A DNA stretch of 64,000 nucleotides from Inhella proteolytica (lineage in GTDB: Bacteria; Pseudomonadota; Gammaproteobacteria; Burkholderiales; Burkholderiaceae_C). Shown here one piece after another: positions 1-7,891 of this stretch (its first letter is position 1; the number at the start of each line of letters is the position of its first letter). Under the pieces are notes generated by a model that was given only the letters and a program-made list of their open reading frames with translations, ran no database searches and was not told the DNA's origin. The position numbers and the translations under genes were made by a program. The stretch covers positions 124,001 through 188,000 of the forward strand of contig NZ_JAEDAK010000004.1 in NCBI RefSeq assembly GCF_016093275.1, written 5' to 3'.

Positions 1-569
1 AGCCCGAGCTGCTGTTCCTGGACATCCAGCTGCCCGGCGGCAGCGGCTTCGAGCTGCTGGCGCAGCTGGACGAGGCGCCGCGCGTGATCTTCACCACCGC
101 CTACGCCGAGCACGCCATCCGCTCCTTCGACCACCGCACCGTCGACTACCTGCTCAAGCCCATCGCCCCCGAGCGCCTGGCCCAGGCCGTGGCACGCCTG
201 GGTGAGCCGGGCGGGGCCGCTGTGCGCCCGCCGCTGGAACGCGACAGCCGAATCTTCATCAAGGACGGCGAGCGCTGCCACCTGGTGAGCCTGGCGGAGA
301 TCCGCTGCATCGAGAGCTGCAAGAACTATGTGCGCGTGCACTGGGGCAGCCAGCAGGCCTACGTGAAGCGCTCGCTCAACGCCGTGGAGGAGCGCCTGCC
401 GCGCGGCCAGTTCTTCCGCGCCAACCGCCAGATGCTGGTGAACCTGAAGGCCGTGCGCGAGATCCGCGAGGCCCTGGGCGAGGGCTATCTGCTGAGCCTG
501 GACGACGGCCAGCGCATCGAGCTCTCGCGCCGCAACGCGGCCGAGCTCAAGGCGCTGCTCAGTCTGTAG
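1..569 (+). CDS. LytTR-family response regulator (5' end outside window)
   Basis: The reading frame is open from base 3 and its start lies upstream of the window. The first visible codons give the end of a CheY-like receiver: LFLDIQLPG carries the phospho-acceptor aspartate (codon at 21-23), TTAYAEHA follows, and YLLKPIAPERL carries the conserved lysine-proline. After a short linker the last ~100 residues match a LytTR DNA-binding domain (FIKDGERCHLVSL, then CIESCKNYVRVH, FFRANRQMLVNL, ELSRRNAAELK). It is therefore an AlgR/LytR-type transcription factor. These usually pair with a membrane histidine kinase encoded next door, which would lie upstream of the window. The gene converges on nadC. 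Confidence 0.93.
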   Translation, partial: PELLFLDIQLPGGSGFELLAQLDEAPRVIFTTAYAEHAIRSFDHRTVDYLLKPIAPERLAQAVARLGEPGGAAVRPPLERDSRIFIKDGERCHLVSLAEIRCIESCKNYVRVHWGSQQAYVKRSLNAVEERLPRGQFFRANRQMLVNLKAVREIREALGEGYLLSLDDGQRIELSRRNAAELKALLSL

Positions 570-595
570 GGCCTGTTCATACGACGCCAGGCCCT
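568..595. terminator. hairpin between convergent genes
   Basis: An 8-bp inverted repeat, AGGGCCTG and CAGGCCCT, separated by 12 nt, fills the 29-bp gap between the LytTR gene and nadC and overlaps the LytTR stop codon. It could end transcription from both sides. There is no T-run, so it is only terminator-like. Confidence 0.45.
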
Positions 596-598
596 GGC

Positions 599-1465
599 TC
601 AGAGCGGGCCGAGCACCCGCATCGAGTAGTCGGTCGCCTTCAGGTCCTTGGTCAGGGTGCCGAGGCTGATGCGGTCCACGCCGGTTTCGGCAATGCCGCG
701 CAGCTGCTCCAGGGTGACGCCGCCGCTGGCCTCCAGCAGCGCGCGGCCCTGCGTCAGCGCCACCGCCTCGCGCATGCCTTCGAGCGTGAAGTTGTCCAGC
801 AGCACGCTGGTGGCGCCGGCCTCCAGCGCCTCGTGCAACTGGTCCAGGTTCTCCACCTCGATCTGGATGCCCACGCCGCTGTTCAGCGCCTGCGCGGCAC
901 GCAGCGCAGCGGCCACGCCGCCGGCCGCGGCGATGTGGTTCTCCTTGATCAGGATGCCGTCGTACAGGGCCAGGCGCTGGTTCGCGCCGCCGCCCACGCG
1001 CACCGCGTACTTCTGCGCCAGCCGCAGGCCCGGCAGGGTCTTGCGCGTGTCCAGCACCACACAGCCCCTGGGGTTGGGGCTGGCGCCTTCGATCGCCTGC
1101 ACATGCAGGCGCGTGCGCGTGGCCACGGCCGAGAGCGTCTGCAGGAAGTTCAGCGCCGGGCGCTCGGCGCTGAGCAGGGCGCGGCCATCGGCCTCGATGT
1201 CGAGGATCACCTGATCGGGCTGCATGGCGGCCCCTTCGGCCACATGCCAGGTCAGCTGGCAGCTCGGGTCCAGGGTCTTGAACACGCCCTCGAACCAGGG
1301 CTGGCCGCAGCACACCGCGGCCTCGCGGCAGCGCACCTGGGCGCGCACGCGCTGGTTGGCGGGCGTGAGCCGCGCGGTCCAGTCGGCCACGCCGATGTCT
1401 TCGAACAGGGCGTCGCGGATGTTGCGGGCGCGCGCCTCGCCCAGGGTCTCGTTGTGGTCAAACAT
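599..1465 (-). CDS. nadC: nicotinate-nucleotide pyrophosphorylase (carboxylating)
   Basis: Quinolinate phosphoribosyltransferase makes nicotinate mononucleotide from quinolinate and PRPP in de novo NAD synthesis; cytoplasmic. The 288-residue product has the usual family length and motifs: TRKTLPGLR, GGGANQRLALYDGILIKENH, EVENLDQL and LLDNF, ending in the barrel strand DRISLGTLTKD. I place the start at the ATG at 1465 (MFDHNETLGEA), because the longer frame adds only shadow sequence from the preceding gene. This ATG overlaps the stop of the upstream hydrolase gene by 8 nt, so the two are probably translationally coupled. No other NAD genes (nadA, nadB) are visible nearby. Confidence 0.95.
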   Translation of the reverse strand: MFDHNETLGEARARNIRDALFEDIGVADWTARLTPANQRVRAQVRCREAAVCCGQPWFEGVFKTLDPSCQLTWHVAEGAAMQPDQVILDIEADGRALLSAERPALNFLQTLSAVATRTRLHVQAIEGASPNPRGCVVLDTRKTLPGLRLAQKYAVRVGGGANQRLALYDGILIKENHIAAAGGVAAALRAAQALNSGVGIQIEVENLDQLHEALEAGATSVLLDNFTLEGMREAVALTQGRALLEASGGVTLEQLRGIAETGVDRISLGTLTKDLKATDYSMRVLGPL

Positions 1466-2159
1466 GGGCCAGCTCCAGGCGCAGCGACGGCAGGCCGTCG
1501 ATCGCGCAGTCCACCACATCGCCCGGCTTCAGCGCGGCCACGCCGGCGGGCGTGCCGGTGTAGACCAGATCGCCCGGCTGCAGCGCATAGAACTCGCTCA
1601 GGCGCGCCAGCAGCTCGGGCACGGACCAGATCAGCTGGGCCAGATCGCCCTGCTGGCGCGACTGGCCGTTGACGCTCAGCGTGATGGCGCCGCGTGTGGG
1701 CAGTTCGCCTTGCAGCGGCAGCAGCGCGCCGATGACCGCCGCATGGTCGAAGCCCTTGGCCACGTCCCAGGGCTTGCCGCCGGCCTTGGCCACGGCCTGC
1801 AGGTCGCGCTTGGTCAGGTCGATGCCCACGCCATGGCCCCAGATCGCGGCCGCCGCCTGCGCGGGCGTGGCCTGCTTGAGCGGCGCACCCAGGGCGATCA
1901 CCCACTCCACCTCGTGGTGCAAATCCTGCGTGGCCAGCGGCCAGGGCAAGGCGCCCTGCGCGGCTGGCTCAAAGACGGCATCAGCCGGCTTGCTGAAGAA
2001 GAAGGGCGGCTCGCGGTCCGGGTCGTGGCCCATCTCGCGCGCGTGCTCGGCGTAATTGCGGCCCACGCAGTAGATGCGGTGCACGGGGAAGCGTTCGGTG
2101 CGGCCCTGCACGGCCACGCTGGGCGGGGGTGGGGGCGGAAAGAGGTAGGTGGCGCTCAT
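1458..2159 (-). CDS. fumarylacetoacetate hydrolase family protein (fumarylpyruvate hydrolase-like)
   Basis: The 233-residue protein is a single FAH-fold domain. RIYCVGRNYAEHAREMG is the classic N-terminal signature, followed by FFFSKPADAV, the metal-ligand region HHEVEWVIALG, GHGVGIDLTKRDLQ and the C-terminal YTGTPAGVAALKPGD. This size and pattern fit fumarylpyruvate hydrolase (NagK/UGP type), which splits fumarylpyruvate into fumarate and pyruvate, and also related acylpyruvases of broad specificity. No gentisate or maleylpyruvate isomerase gene is near, so the substrate cannot be fixed from context. A proline run follows the start. It overlaps nadC by 8 nt and is upstream of it in the same transcript. 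Confidence 0.9.
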   Translation of the reverse strand: MSATYLFPPPPPPSVAVQGRTERFPVHRIYCVGRNYAEHAREMGHDPDREPPFFFSKPADAVFEPAAQGALPWPLATQDLHHEVEWVIALGAPLKQATPAQAAAAIWGHGVGIDLTKRDLQAVAKAGGKPWDVAKGFDHAAVIGALLPLQGELPTRGAITLSVNGQSRQQGDLAQLIWSVPELLARLSEFYALQPGDLVYTGTPAGVAALKPGDVVDCAIDGLPSLRLELAHV

Positions 2160-2319
2160 GGGGCGCGATGGTAGGACGAGGCTTTTAGCTGCTGCGGCGG
2201 CGCAGCCGGTAAGCCCTTGTCAACGCCCCCCGCATCCACGCGCCCGCCCCCTGAACGGGCAGGCGCGCGCAAGCCTGTGCATGGCGAGACTGCGCGCCTC
2301 GCCGCAACCGGAGGCCCGC

Positions 2320-3237
2320 ATGTTGCAGACCCCGCAGGAAGTCGATCCCGCCGTCATCTGGGGCATCCCCAACACCGGCAGCGTGCAGCTGCGCCCGCAC
2401 GGCCTGGCCGAGGCCGGCTCGATCTACCCGGCTTGCGACGGCCGCCGCTTCCTGGCCACCGTGGGTGGTGGCGAGGCCTATTTCATCCAGGTCGAGGCCC
2501 TGCCCAGCGAGCGCTGGAAGGAAGGGCGCCTCTTCAAGCAGAGCGCCTTCTACTTCGGCGCCGACGTGGGCGGCTTCAGCGGCACCTCGCGCATCCTGAA
2601 CGTCAAGCTGGCGGCCACCAAGTCGGTGCTGTCGGACTTCCTCGACATCTATCTGGGCTGCATGGCCGTGGCCGGCGGCCCCACCGCCATGGCCATCACC
2701 GGCATGAACCTGGTGGTGGCGGGCGGCAAGATCAAGCGCAACTACAGCCTGTACTGCGACGCGCTGGAGGCCTTTGTCGGCAACGACATGGAGCTGCGCC
2801 GCCTGATGCCGACCTTCCACGAGCAGGTCTACGTCGGCCTGTTCCTGGGCCGCATCGAATCGGACCTGACTGGCAAGGCCAAGGAGATGGCCGCCGGCGC
2901 CATCCCTGCGCCCAAGGCCGTCAAAGGCCTGATCGGCGTGTTCCTCGGCAAGGTGGGCGAGGACGCGCTCACCAGCCTGCTGAAGACCGTCAAGGACCTG
3001 ATCAACGAGGTGCTGATCAAGACCATCGACCATGTGCTGGCCAAGAAGCCTGCCCTCAGCGAAGACCAGATCCGCCTGCTGGCCGTGCACCATGTGGTGC
3101 CGATGATCAACAAGGTCAGCCGCGTGGCGATGCGCGAGGACCGCGCGAAGGAGATCGTGCGGGAGGCGGTGCGGAACGCGGCGGCGGTGAAGCCGAGGTT
3201 GCAGAAGATTGCAGCGGCGATCGAGGCGATGGGCTGA
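2320..3237 (+). CDS. hypothetical protein
   Basis: I do not recognise this 305-residue protein. The start is the ATG at 2320 because GGAGG lies just upstream with suitable spacing; in-frame starts at 2149 and 2281 extend into low-complexity sequence. No signal peptide is visible. Residues ~90-145 are hydrophobic and glycine-rich (GCMAVAGGPTAMAITGM, NLVVAGGK), and residues ~190-240 form amphipathic helices (LIGVFLGKVGEDALTSLLK). The C-terminal third is lysine/arginine-rich and helical. A glycine-rich membrane-active segment within a helical protein is seen in some secreted effectors and some phage proteins, but nothing here decides a role. It is followed by two other unrecognised genes and the repeat block. 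Confidence 0.75.
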   Translation: MLQTPQEVDPAVIWGIPNTGSVQLRPHGLAEAGSIYPACDGRRFLATVGGGEAYFIQVEALPSERWKEGRLFKQSAFYFGADVGGFSGTSRILNVKLAATKSVLSDFLDIYLGCMAVAGGPTAMAITGMNLVVAGGKIKRNYSLYCDALEAFVGNDMELRRLMPTFHEQVYVGLFLGRIESDLTGKAKEMAAGAIPAPKAVKGLIGVFLGKVGEDALTSLLKTVKDLINEVLIKTIDHVLAKKPALSEDQIRLLAVHHVVPMINKVSRVAMREDRAKEIVREAVRNAAAVKPRLQKIAAAIEAMG

Positions 3238-3419
3238 GGCAGGACCGAGTGGGCTCCTGAGGGGCCCACGACGCCTGCCGAAGGACGGCCCATGTCTCGC
3301 ATGGGGCGGCTGGGGCGAGGCAGCAAGCCGCCACCTCCGCCCGACCGACGCCATCAAGCGGCCCTTCTGTACGCGGCGACTTATCTTGCCTCAAGCGTCT
3401 GCCGCTCCATCCCTCGCCC

Positions 3420-3932
3420 ATGAGCCGCCTCTATTACCCACTACCGATCTACCTGGACTCGCGACGGCAATTTCTGATCTGGTACTCCGACGTGACGGAT
3501 GGCGTGCTGCTCGAAGCCACTGGGACGCTGATGCGCTTTGCTAGCGAGGCCACCCTTCGGTCCAAGGCGAGTCAACTCGGCTTGGCGATTGAAGACGGCG
3601 ATGCCGTGCTGCACGATCTCAGCTCTATCGCCCGCTCGCTTCATTCCCGTCGCAACCGCCGCCTGGATTGCATCAAGGCTTTGCAGGCATGGAATCTGTT
3701 CGCGGACGTGGCTGCAAGCCTGCCGGACCGCGCGACACGCTTTGGCCGCCTGAACGCCTTGGCCGACCGCGAGTACTTGATGACTTTCGTTGCCAACAAC
3801 CTACCGGCCGTCACGCCTGCGGGGCACCACTACGAGCCGTCCTTGTCAGCTTGGGAGCGCAAAAGAGTTCGCAAGATTCTGCGCGCCGGATTAGCCTTGG
3901 TGCGGTCTGAACTTCGCCGCGCAGTCGGCTGA
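3420..3932 (+). CDS. hypothetical protein
   Basis: A 170-residue protein with no match I recognise: MSRLYYPLPIYL at the N-terminus, a mixed alpha/beta central part and a basic helical C-terminus (WERKRVRKILRAGLALVRSELRRAVG region). No signal peptide or membrane segment. The codon use is visibly AT-richer in third positions than in the flanking genes (many tta, ttt, att and aat codons), which suggests a different origin. It lies 182 bp after another unknown gene, and only 13 bp separate it from a small membrane protein gene. The size and the position behind a possible membrane-active protein would fit an immunity or accessory protein, but that is a guess from context. Confidence 0.7.
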   Translation: MSRLYYPLPIYLDSRRQFLIWYSDVTDGVLLEATGTLMRFASEATLRSKASQLGLAIEDGDAVLHDLSSIARSLHSRRNRRLDCIKALQAWNLFADVAASLPDRATRFGRLNALADREYLMTFVANNLPAVTPAGHHYEPSLSAWERKRVRKILRAGLALVRSELRRAVG

Positions 3933-3945
3933 GCGCCCACGCGCC

Positions 3946-4230
3946 ATGCGCTTCTTCCCACCTTCGCAGCTGCCAAGCTCCGAGCCCCCAGGGCCTGAAG
4001 ATCCGATGTCGCTCGCACCGCGCTGGCCCAGCCGCGCCCTTCGAATGGCATTGCTGTGCGGCAGTGTGGCCCTCGGCGGCCTGATCGCCTGGCTGGGTTG
4101 GGAGCGCACGGGGGCGACCCTTTGGTTTCTCGGCTTGCCAGGGGGCGTTGGGATGGGCGTGCTACTCGCCTATCGGCTCGGCGCCCTGCCCGGATCTGCC
4201 CGCGAGAAGGGCGGGCCCGTCCTCTGGTGA
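3946..4230 (+). CDS. small predicted membrane protein
   Basis: 94 residues. After a proline-rich N-terminus there are two hydrophobic segments, roughly residues 33-50 (MALLCGSVALGGLIAWLG) and 57-77 (TLWFLGLPGGVGMGVLLAYRL), with a short loop between, so a two-helix inner-membrane hairpin is likely. An alternative start at 4006 (MSLAPRW) would remove the proline-rich leader. It follows the previous gene by 13 bp in the same direction and ends at the edge of the repeat block. No function is recognised. Confidence 0.55.
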   Translation: MRFFPPSQLPSSEPPGPEDPMSLAPRWPSRALRMALLCGSVALGGLIAWLGWERTGATLWFLGLPGGVGMGVLLAYRLGALPGSAREKGGPVLW

Positions 4231-4322
4231 GGAGTGGCTGCCACGTTTCAGTTTCCGACCGCTTCCTAGGCCCTGGTGCAGGCGCTTCGAAAGACCCCGC
4301 CGGGTCTCGGCCCGGCACCCGA

Positions 4323-4354
4323 CCTACCTTCTTTGCTTCGCCAAAGAAGGTAGG
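4323..4354. repeat. hairpin repeat, 13-bp perfect stem
   Basis: The arm CCTACCTTCTTTG (4323-4335) pairs perfectly with 4342-4354 across the loop CTTCGC. The core CTTTG-loop-CAAAG with a 6-nt loop recurs in the hairpins at 16365-16400 and 16790-16825, so these belong to one intergenic repeat family. Confidence 0.85.
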
Positions 4355-4430
4355 CCAAGAAAGGCGACCCCGATGCCTGCGCCCCCGGCTGCGCCGGGGG
4401 TGCCCTGCGGTGCGCGAAGAGCGGGCCCAG

Positions 4431-4757
4431 GCCCAAAACTCACTTCGCTCACTGCGTTCGCTCCGTTCAGACAGTTGGGCCAAGTCAGAGCACGAGGCGC
4501 GCTCACGCGCGCGGGCCCGCTCTTCTGTGCTCCTCGGCTTGGCATAGGGGAGGCCCCAAACAGCCAACAGCCAAATACCGAACAGCCCGCACTTCAACCA
4601 GCGCGCCGTTTCCTGGCTGTTGGCTGTTCGGGCTGCTGCCCCTATGCGCTGCCGAGAAGCGCAGCTTGGCTGGGCAGCGTGCAAAGCACGCGTTCAAGAC
4701 TGACTCGGCCCAACTGTCTGAACGGAGTGAGCGAAGCGAACGCAGTGAGTTTTGGGC
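4431..4757. repeat. inverted repeat pair, two 51-nt arms
   Basis: Arm 4431-4481 begins GCCCAAAACTCAC and ends CCGTTCAGACAGTTGGGCC; arm 4707-4757 is its reverse complement at both ends. The middles differ in an unusual way: the blocks CTTCGCTCA and CTGCGTTCG appear in swapped order. The arms enclose about 225 bp. Confidence 0.85.
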
Positions 4758-4830
4758 CGGCCCAGCCAAGCGAGCATCGCAGGGGACCCCAGCCGCAGGC
4801 TGGGGCTGCGCATCGGGGCTTGACCTTTTG

Positions 4831-4858
4831 GTTCCTTTTGGGTCAAGCCAAAAGGAAC
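4831..4858. repeat. hairpin, 11-bp perfect stem
   Basis: GTTCCTTTTGG (4831-4841) pairs with CCAAAAGGAAC (4848-4858) across the loop GTCAAG. It is part of the repeat block next to the TPR gene. Confidence 0.8.
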
Positions 4859-5008
4859 TCGCCTGCCGGGCTGAGCAGGCACCGAGCGAGGTCCAGATGG
4901 GCCTTGCGACGGCTTGCGAAGGACTCGCGCTTGCAAGCGCGAGTGCGGCCTGCAGGGTCGAAATCCCGGCGGGGTCTTGCGGAGTAAGCCAGACCTGCGA
5001 TGCCCAGA

Positions 5009-6067
5009 CTACCGACTACTCGGCGTACTCGGCGCCGGCTCCGCCGCCGCCAGCAGGCCGGCATTCGGCGCTTGCCGCTCCAGTTCGGCCGAGAGCTCCA
5101 CATGCCGCCACAAATGCCGCAGCGCGCCGGCCAGGTCGCCCTGCTTCTCCAGCAGGCGCGCCAGCTGCAGATGGGCCTGGCGCTGCTGCGGCTTGCTCTG
5201 GATGCGCTCGGCCAGTTCCAGCCCGTGCTCGCTGCTGCGGATGGCCGCGGCCTCGTCGCCGCGGGCCAGGGCGATCTCCGTCCAGGTGCGGCTGGCGGCG
5301 GCTTCCAGCCAATGGTGCTGCAGCTGGCCGGCGATGCGCAGGGCCAGGCGGCAGTCGGCCGTGGCCCAGGCCAGTTCGCCGCGCGCCAGGGCGGCACGGG
5401 CCAGGTACCAATGGGCCTCGGCCTCGAACTCGCGGTGCTCGCCGCGGCGCGCGGCGGCCAGGCCGTGGCTGAACTGGCGCTCGGCGTCTTCCAGCTGGCC
5501 CAGCTCCAGATGGCCCACACCGAGGTTCAGCGCCACCTTGGCGGCCAGGTAGCTGTCGTTCAGGGGCTTGAGCTGCTGGGCGGCGTCGCGGTGGAAGCGC
5601 AGGCCGCTGCTCCAGGCGCCCATGGCGTAGTGGATCTGGCCCAGGCCGATGCGCGCCGCCACGGCCGCGCGCAGGTCCTTGACGGCCTCGGCCTGGTCGA
5701 GCGCCTGCGACCACTGCTCGGTGGCCTGCAGGTAATGGCCCTGCTGGTAGGCCACGCGGCCCAGCGCCTCGGCCAGGCGGGCGGCCTGGTGGCGCAGGCC
5801 CAGGGCCTGGGCCTCGCGGGCGCCGGCCTGCAGGGCCTCGGCCAGTTCCAGCGCACGGCCGCGGTGCTCCAGCAGGTAGAAGCGCAGATACAGCGCGTCC
5901 AGCGCCGCCGCCTGCTCGCCGCGGCCGCGCAGGCGCTCCTCCAGCGCCTGCAGGCGGCGCAGGGCGCTGTCCGGGTGGCGCTGTGCCACCTTGGAAAGGC
6001 GCCCACGCAGGGCGGTCGCAAGCTCGGAAGAGGGGCTGAGTTCGGGCAGCAAGGCGGACGCAGACAA
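5009..6067 (-). CDS. tetratricopeptide-repeat protein, possibly C-terminally shortened signalling protein
   Basis: The 352 residues are almost wholly helical pairs typical of TPRs: LGRVAYQQGHYLQATEQWSQAL, LGQIHYAMGAWSSGLRFH, LNLGVGHLELGQLEDAERQFSHGL, WYLARAALARGELAWATADC, and QLARLLEKQGDLAGALRHL. There is no signal peptide or membrane helix. This repeat style is common as the sensory half of GGDEF or histidine-kinase proteins, where the linker helix after the last repeat leads into the output domain. Here the linker (HVELSAELERQ) is followed by only ~20 low-complexity residues and a stop, right beside the repeat block. So the protein may have lost an output domain, or it may be a genuine stand-alone TPR scaffold. 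Confidence 0.8.
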   Translation of the reverse strand: MSASALLPELSPSSELATALRGRLSKVAQRHPDSALRRLQALEERLRGRGEQAAALDALYLRFYLLEHRGRALELAEALQAGAREAQALGLRHQAARLAEALGRVAYQQGHYLQATEQWSQALDQAEAVKDLRAAVAARIGLGQIHYAMGAWSSGLRFHRDAAQQLKPLNDSYLAAKVALNLGVGHLELGQLEDAERQFSHGLAAARRGEHREFEAEAHWYLARAALARGELAWATADCRLALRIAGQLQHHWLEAAASRTWTEIALARGDEAAAIRSSEHGLELAERIQSKPQQRQAHLQLARLLEKQGDLAGALRHLWRHVELSAELERQAPNAGLLAAAEPAPSTPSSR

Positions 6068-6170
6068 AAAGTGATGGGCGGAACCGGAGCGCAGGATAGC
6101 GATGCAAGCCAGAATCGGACCGCTCCAGCGCCAAGCTGCAGTCTAGGCGCGTTTCAAGATTCCACTTAAG

Positions 6171-6210
6171 TACCAATTGACCATGCTTTTGGTTGGTATT
6201 AGAGTGGTAT
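6171..6210 (+). promoter_or_regulatory. promoter with overlapping GntR-type operator ahead of the amino-sugar operon
   Basis: TTGACC (6177-6182) and TAGAGT (6200-6205) are 17 bp apart, a plausible sigma-70 promoter. That would put the transcription start only a few bases before the ATG at 6216, so the message may be nearly leaderless. Overlapping it are the dyad TACCAA (6171-6176) and TTGGTA (6193-6198), and a second TGGTAT at 6205-6210. Half-sites of the TGGT/ACCA type are typical for GntR/HutC repressors, and such a repressor is encoded as the second gene of the operon. Confidence 0.5.
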
Positions 6211-6215
6211 CCGAA

Positions 6216-7136
6216 ATGCAGCCCTCCACGCCCCCTTCCTCCCCTTTCCTGGCCGGTTCGGCCGCTGCGCCGGTCCGCTTCTGGATCGGCGTGGACGGTG
6301 GCGGCACCCACACCCGGGCGCGCCTGTTCGATGCCGGCGCCCATGCGCTGGGCGAGGGCCAGGCCGGCCCCTCGGCGCTGGGCCAGGGGCTGGAGCAGGC
6401 CTGGGAACATATCCAGCAGGCGGTGCAGGCCGCCGCCCAGGCCGCCGGACTCGGCACGATCAAGCCCGCCGACTGTGCGCTGGGCCTGGGCCTGTCCGGC
6501 GCCAACAACCCCGCCCTCGCCGCCGCCTTCGTGGCCGGCAACCCGGGTTTTGCACGCGTGGCACTGGAGGGCGATGCCGTGACCGGCGTGCTCGGCGCCC
6601 ATGGCGGCCGCCCGGGCGCTCTCTTGATCGCCGGCACCGGCTCGATCGCCCTGGCACACGGCGCCGGCGGCAGCCGCCGCCAGGCCGGTGGCTGGGGCTG
6701 GCTGAATGGCGACGAGGGCAGCGGTGCCTGGCTGGGCAAGGCCGCGCTGCGCCACGCCCAGCGCGCGCTGGATGGCCGCGACGCCACCGGTACGCTGGCG
6801 CGCGCCGTCTGGGCCCTGCTGGGCCCCAGCGCCGAAGACCTGCTGGCCTGGCAGGCGCAGGCCGGCCAGGCGCGCTTCGCCAGCCTGGCCCCGCTGGTGT
6901 TTGAACACGCCGACTCCGACGCCAAGGCGCAGCAGCTCTTGAGCGCCGCCGTGCAGCAGCTGGAAGACATGGTGCACGCGGTGGACCCCGCCGGTGAATT
7001 GCCCCTGGTGCTGAGCGGCAGCGTGGCCCAGCGCCTGGCGCCGCGCTTCAGCGCGCCGCTGCGCGAACGCCTGGTGGCCGCGCAGGGCGACGCCATGGAC
7101 GGCGCACTGCGCCTGCTGCAAACCGCATTCAACTGA
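6216..7136 (+). CDS. BadF/BcrA-type amino-sugar kinase (glucosamine or N-acetylglucosamine kinase)
   Basis: This 306-residue protein is an ASKHA-fold kinase of the BadF/BadG family. IGVDGGGTHTRARLFD is the phosphate-1 motif, GLGLSGANN and GDAVTGVLGAHGG the middle motifs, LIAGTGSIALA phosphate-2, GGWGWLNGDEGSGAWLG a family hallmark, and LSGSVAQRL adenosine binding. It should phosphorylate glucosamine or GlcNAc at O6 for the pathway encoded downstream. I prefer the ATG at 6216; an in-frame TTG at 6177 would fall inside the promoter. It is the first gene of the operon, 11 bp before the regulator. Confidence 0.88.
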   Translation: MQPSTPPSSPFLAGSAAAPVRFWIGVDGGGTHTRARLFDAGAHALGEGQAGPSALGQGLEQAWEHIQQAVQAAAQAAGLGTIKPADCALGLGLSGANNPALAAAFVAGNPGFARVALEGDAVTGVLGAHGGRPGALLIAGTGSIALAHGAGGSRRQAGGWGWLNGDEGSGAWLGKAALRHAQRALDGRDATGTLARAVWALLGPSAEDLLAWQAQAGQARFASLAPLVFEHADSDAKAQQLLSAAVQQLEDMVHAVDPAGELPLVLSGSVAQRLAPRFSAPLRERLVAAQGDAMDGALRLLQTAFN

Positions 7137-7147
7137 AGGACCCACCC

Positions 7148-7891
7148 ATGCCCAAGCAGGTGCTGGAATTCCAAGCCGACGAACAGTCCTCCTCGCCGCT
7201 CTACCTGCAGCTGGCGGTGGCGCTGGCCAAGGCCATCAATGAAGGCCGCTACCAGGCCAACGAGGCGCTGCCGAGCGAGCGCGTGCTGGCCGAGGAACTG
7301 AACCTCTCGCGCGTCACCGCGCGCAAGGCCATCGAGCGCCTGGTGGAGCAGGGCCTGATCGTACGCAAGCGCGGTTCGGGCAACTACATCGCGCCGCGCC
7401 TGGAGCAGCCGCTCACGCGCCTGTCCAGCTTTTCGGAAGAGCTGCACCAGCGCGGCTTCGTGCCGCAATCGCGCTGGCTCAGCCGCGGCTTCGTGGCCGC
7501 CGGGCCGGACGAGCAGATTGCGCTGGAACTGAAGAGCGGCGAGCGCGTGGCGCGCCTGGAGCGCCAGCGCCTGGCCGATGGCGTGGTGATGGCCTTCGAG
7601 GTCAGCGTGCTGCCCGAGTCGGTGCTGCCCGAGCCGGAGGCTGTCAGCGCCTCGCTCTACACCCACCTTTCGCACACCGGCCAGGCGCCGGTGCGCGCGC
7701 TGCAGCACATCCGCGCCATCAATGCCGACGCCAAGTTGGCCGGCCTGCTGGAAGTGCCGCCCGGTGCGGCCGTGCTCTTCATCACCCGCGTGGGCTATGT
7801 GGCCTCGGGAAAGGCGGTGGAGCTGACGCACTCGTATTGCCGCAGCGATTACTACGACTTCGTCGCTGAGATGCGGCGCGACCCGGCATGA
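7148..7891 (+). CDS. GntR/HutC-family transcriptional regulator of amino-sugar use
   Basis: A 247-residue repressor with an N-terminal winged helix-turn-helix (PLYLQLAVALAKAINEGRY, LPSERVLAEELNLSRVTARKAIERL, GLIVRKRGSGNYI, residues ~18-80) and a UTRA effector domain from ~95 onward (LSSFSEELHQRGF, VARLERQRLADG, ending in HSYCRSDYYDFVAEM). NagR/DasR-type members respond to GlcN6P or GlcNAc6P; the neighbouring nagA makes that likely here. AAGGA stands before the ATG. Its stop overlaps the nagA start by 4 nt. It probably represses its own operon through the sites at 6171-6210. Confidence 0.9.
   Translation: MPKQVLEFQADEQSSSPLYLQLAVALAKAINEGRYQANEALPSERVLAEELNLSRVTARKAIERLVEQGLIVRKRGSGNYIAPRLEQPLTRLSSFSEELHQRGFVPQSRWLSRGFVAAGPDEQIALELKSGERVARLERQRLADGVVMAFEVSVLPESVLPEPEAVSASLYTHLSHTGQAPVRALQHIRAINADAKLAGLLEVPPGAAVLFITRVGYVASGKAVELTHSYCRSDYYDFVAEMRRDPA

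Larger units (their letters stand above)
4231..5008. repeat. 778-bp gene-free block of inverted repeats
   Basis: No credible gene lies here; the frames that cross it have no family resemblance. It holds at least four dyads: the hairpin at 4323-4354, the large inverted pair 4431-4481 with 4707-4757, a smaller pair 4561-4573 with 4614-4626 (CAGCCAACAGCCA and its complement), and the hairpin at 4831-4858. Between them lie GC-rich stretches. The block lies directly against the 3' end of the TPR gene. Confidence 0.8.

Noticed and set aside
2320-3237. Type VI secretion or colicin-like effector
   Set aside because: The glycine-rich hydrophobic segment alone is not enough; there is no PAAR, VgrG, Hcp or other secretion gene nearby.
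3830-4684. A 284-codon minus-strand frame crossing the repeat block
   Set aside because: It runs through inverted repeats and is arginine/serine-rich low-complexity sequence.
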